A DNA stretch of 64,000 nucleotides, taken from the NCBI GenBank assembly GCA_907165135.1, contig OU015566.1:6370157-6434156 (forward strand). The letters are read 5' to 3'. Made by a program: the position numbers and the translations under genes. Shown here one piece after another: positions 62,968 through 64,000 of the stretch; within the stretch, counting starts at the first letter, position 1; every line of letters begins with the position of its first letter. The notes under the pieces were generated by a model. That model searched no databases and was not told the origin of the DNA. It worked only from the letters and a program-made list of their open reading frames with translations. The DNA comes from Oikopleura dioica (lineage: Eukaryota; Chordata; Appendicularia; Copelata; Oikopleuridae).

Positions 62968-63863
62968 TTAGATGTCAGTATCGTGCCAACCGTTGAGTTG
63001 TTGGTCGGGAGTTTGGTGGCCAGAGCGCGACATTTGAGTCATCGCGGTCGGAGATCGGTGCTCAGAGGGGAGGAGGGATGTTCCTTCGTCGTGGTAGGTC
63101 GTCACCTGAACTTGTTTTAAATGCTTGTATAATTTTAAAGAATGGAGGGAGAGGTTAGTTAGAAATCAAAGGAGGAAAGAAAGGAGTTAGAGAAAGGAGG
63201 ATAAATCTGGATCCAATCAAGCCAATAATCAAATCGCTCAAATCTTGTTGTTATTGAACCTCGGATTTCTGAGCCGCAATAGAAATCATTTCAATATCCG
63301 CTTCAGTGAAAACTGTGATGTGCTTTGAATTGTTTGTGGTACTCATTTTTCGTTGAAAACAAGGAAGAAAACCAGGAAGAATTGCAGAATTCTCTTTCAA
63401 CAAAATTGCCTATTCAAATTCTCATCAATTTCCATTTTCGCTTGTTTTTCTGGCGGCGAGCTTCTAGGCTTGGGAACTGCCGAGGATCTTCCGGAAGCAC
63501 GAGCGGAAGCATGAGTCGATGCTCGGAGAGTTTGAGGGAGGGAAGCCTTGCTCATTCGGCTGGGAGACTCGCGCACGAACGAGGTGTTTTCAATTCCACT
63601 TTCTGGTTTTGGAGTCACTTGAGCTACTTGTTGGTTCAACAATATGACAATAAATCTTTTGAGCTCCTTTTCTTCATTTGAACCTTCCCTGAAACCTTGG
63701 GCTTGCTTTTCGCAGCTTCGAGTCTGGCAATTTCTTCATCAATATTCCTCTCTGCCTCCTTTTGCTTCTCCACAGCAATTTCATATTCTCTCATTTGCTT
63801 TTCATATTCTTCTCCAGCGGCCTTGACGGCTTTTTCTGCAGCTTTCTTTCCAAATTCATTCAA
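62968..63863 (-). CDS. 3' exons of a coiled-coil protein with Ser/Pro-rich tail (partial)
   Basis: Read on the minus strand: an exon near 63863-63680 encodes a charged helix (KKAAEKAVKAAGEEYEKQMR, EEIARLEAAKSKPK), followed by 63623-63410 (Ser/Arg/Pro-rich: SGIENTSFVRESPSRMSK), 63341-63260 and 63105-62968, which ends GWHDTDI and a stop. The 63410/63341 join fits phase only with a GC-AG intron (AATAG/GCAATT); the last is GT-AG and phase 0. The join between the first two exons is unresolved. EEYEKQMREYE resembles the end of an HMG box, but the rest lies outside the window. A predicted nuclear protein is possible; the family is not recognised. Confidence 0.55.
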
Positions 63864-64000
63864 AAATCAGTGCCAAAATATAAATCTGTGATACGTGCAC
63901 TTGTTTTTCCGTGTTTTTTTTTTATGAGAAAATTAAAATTTAATCGAAAATTAAAATTTAATCGATAATCGAAATTCTGTAGAGAGCTTTCTCAGAATCT

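Overview
The window is eukaryotic nuclear DNA. Genes are split by very short introns (many 36-70 bp), almost all GT-AG, and several start just after a TTTCAG-like acceptor. Interstitial TTAGGG repeats occur. The gene set is metazoan: polybromo, a FoxE-type forkhead, C-type lectins, trypsin-family proteases, a galaxin-like protein. Short introns, TTAGGG arrays and MITE-derived introns with non-GT/AG borders together suggest an appendicularian (larvacean) tunicate, probably a repeat-rich oikopleurid. This is inference; no species-specific marker was recognised.

Layout. 1-4133 (-): polybromo (PBRM1-like), running off the left edge, divergent from a tandem pair of secreted trypsin-like genes with Ser/Tyr-rich tails (4659-6325 with a frameshift; 6502-8359 intact). 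8825-9665 (+): type II membrane C-type lectin. 9872-11313 (-): unknown helical protein. 12243-19086 (-): FoxE-like forkhead gene with introns full of MITEs. 19087-36862 is repeat-rich, with two small convincing genes: an 83-aa secreted peptide (20413) and a coiled-coil tail-anchored protein (24273). 36863-41746 (+): a secreted N-terminal exon, then a mucin/C-type lectin/concanavalin-like mosaic gene with a 3.9 kb exon. 42202-43062 (-): HMG-box-like protein. 45276-45958 (+): coiled-coil RING protein. 50748-58697 (+): secreted galaxin-like Cys-rich protein whose 6.6 kb first intron holds a complete 1.65 kb hAT-like element. 59454-59751 (+): 81-aa protein ending in a CaaX box. 59928-62531 (-): secreted protein with a dead protease domain followed by an intact trypsin domain. 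62968-63863 (-): 3' exons of a coiled-coil gene running off the right edge.

Repeats. At least five structured families are visible: MITE-A (TIR with GGCTCGGCAACCTG and AACCTGAGTCAGG, often with GCCGC..GCGGC hairpins; about ten copies), MITE-B (three ~160 bp copies), TTAA-flanked foldbacks (five), hAT-like elements with 8-bp target duplications (two), and a 440 bp foldback. The most notable observation is that one polybromo intron is itself a degenerate MITE-A copy spliced inside a bromodomain. A FoxE intron also has inverted-repeat ends flanked by a 4-bp duplication, which points to transposon-derived introns. Gene models here are built by hand from splice consensus, phase and homology; no transcript data were available.
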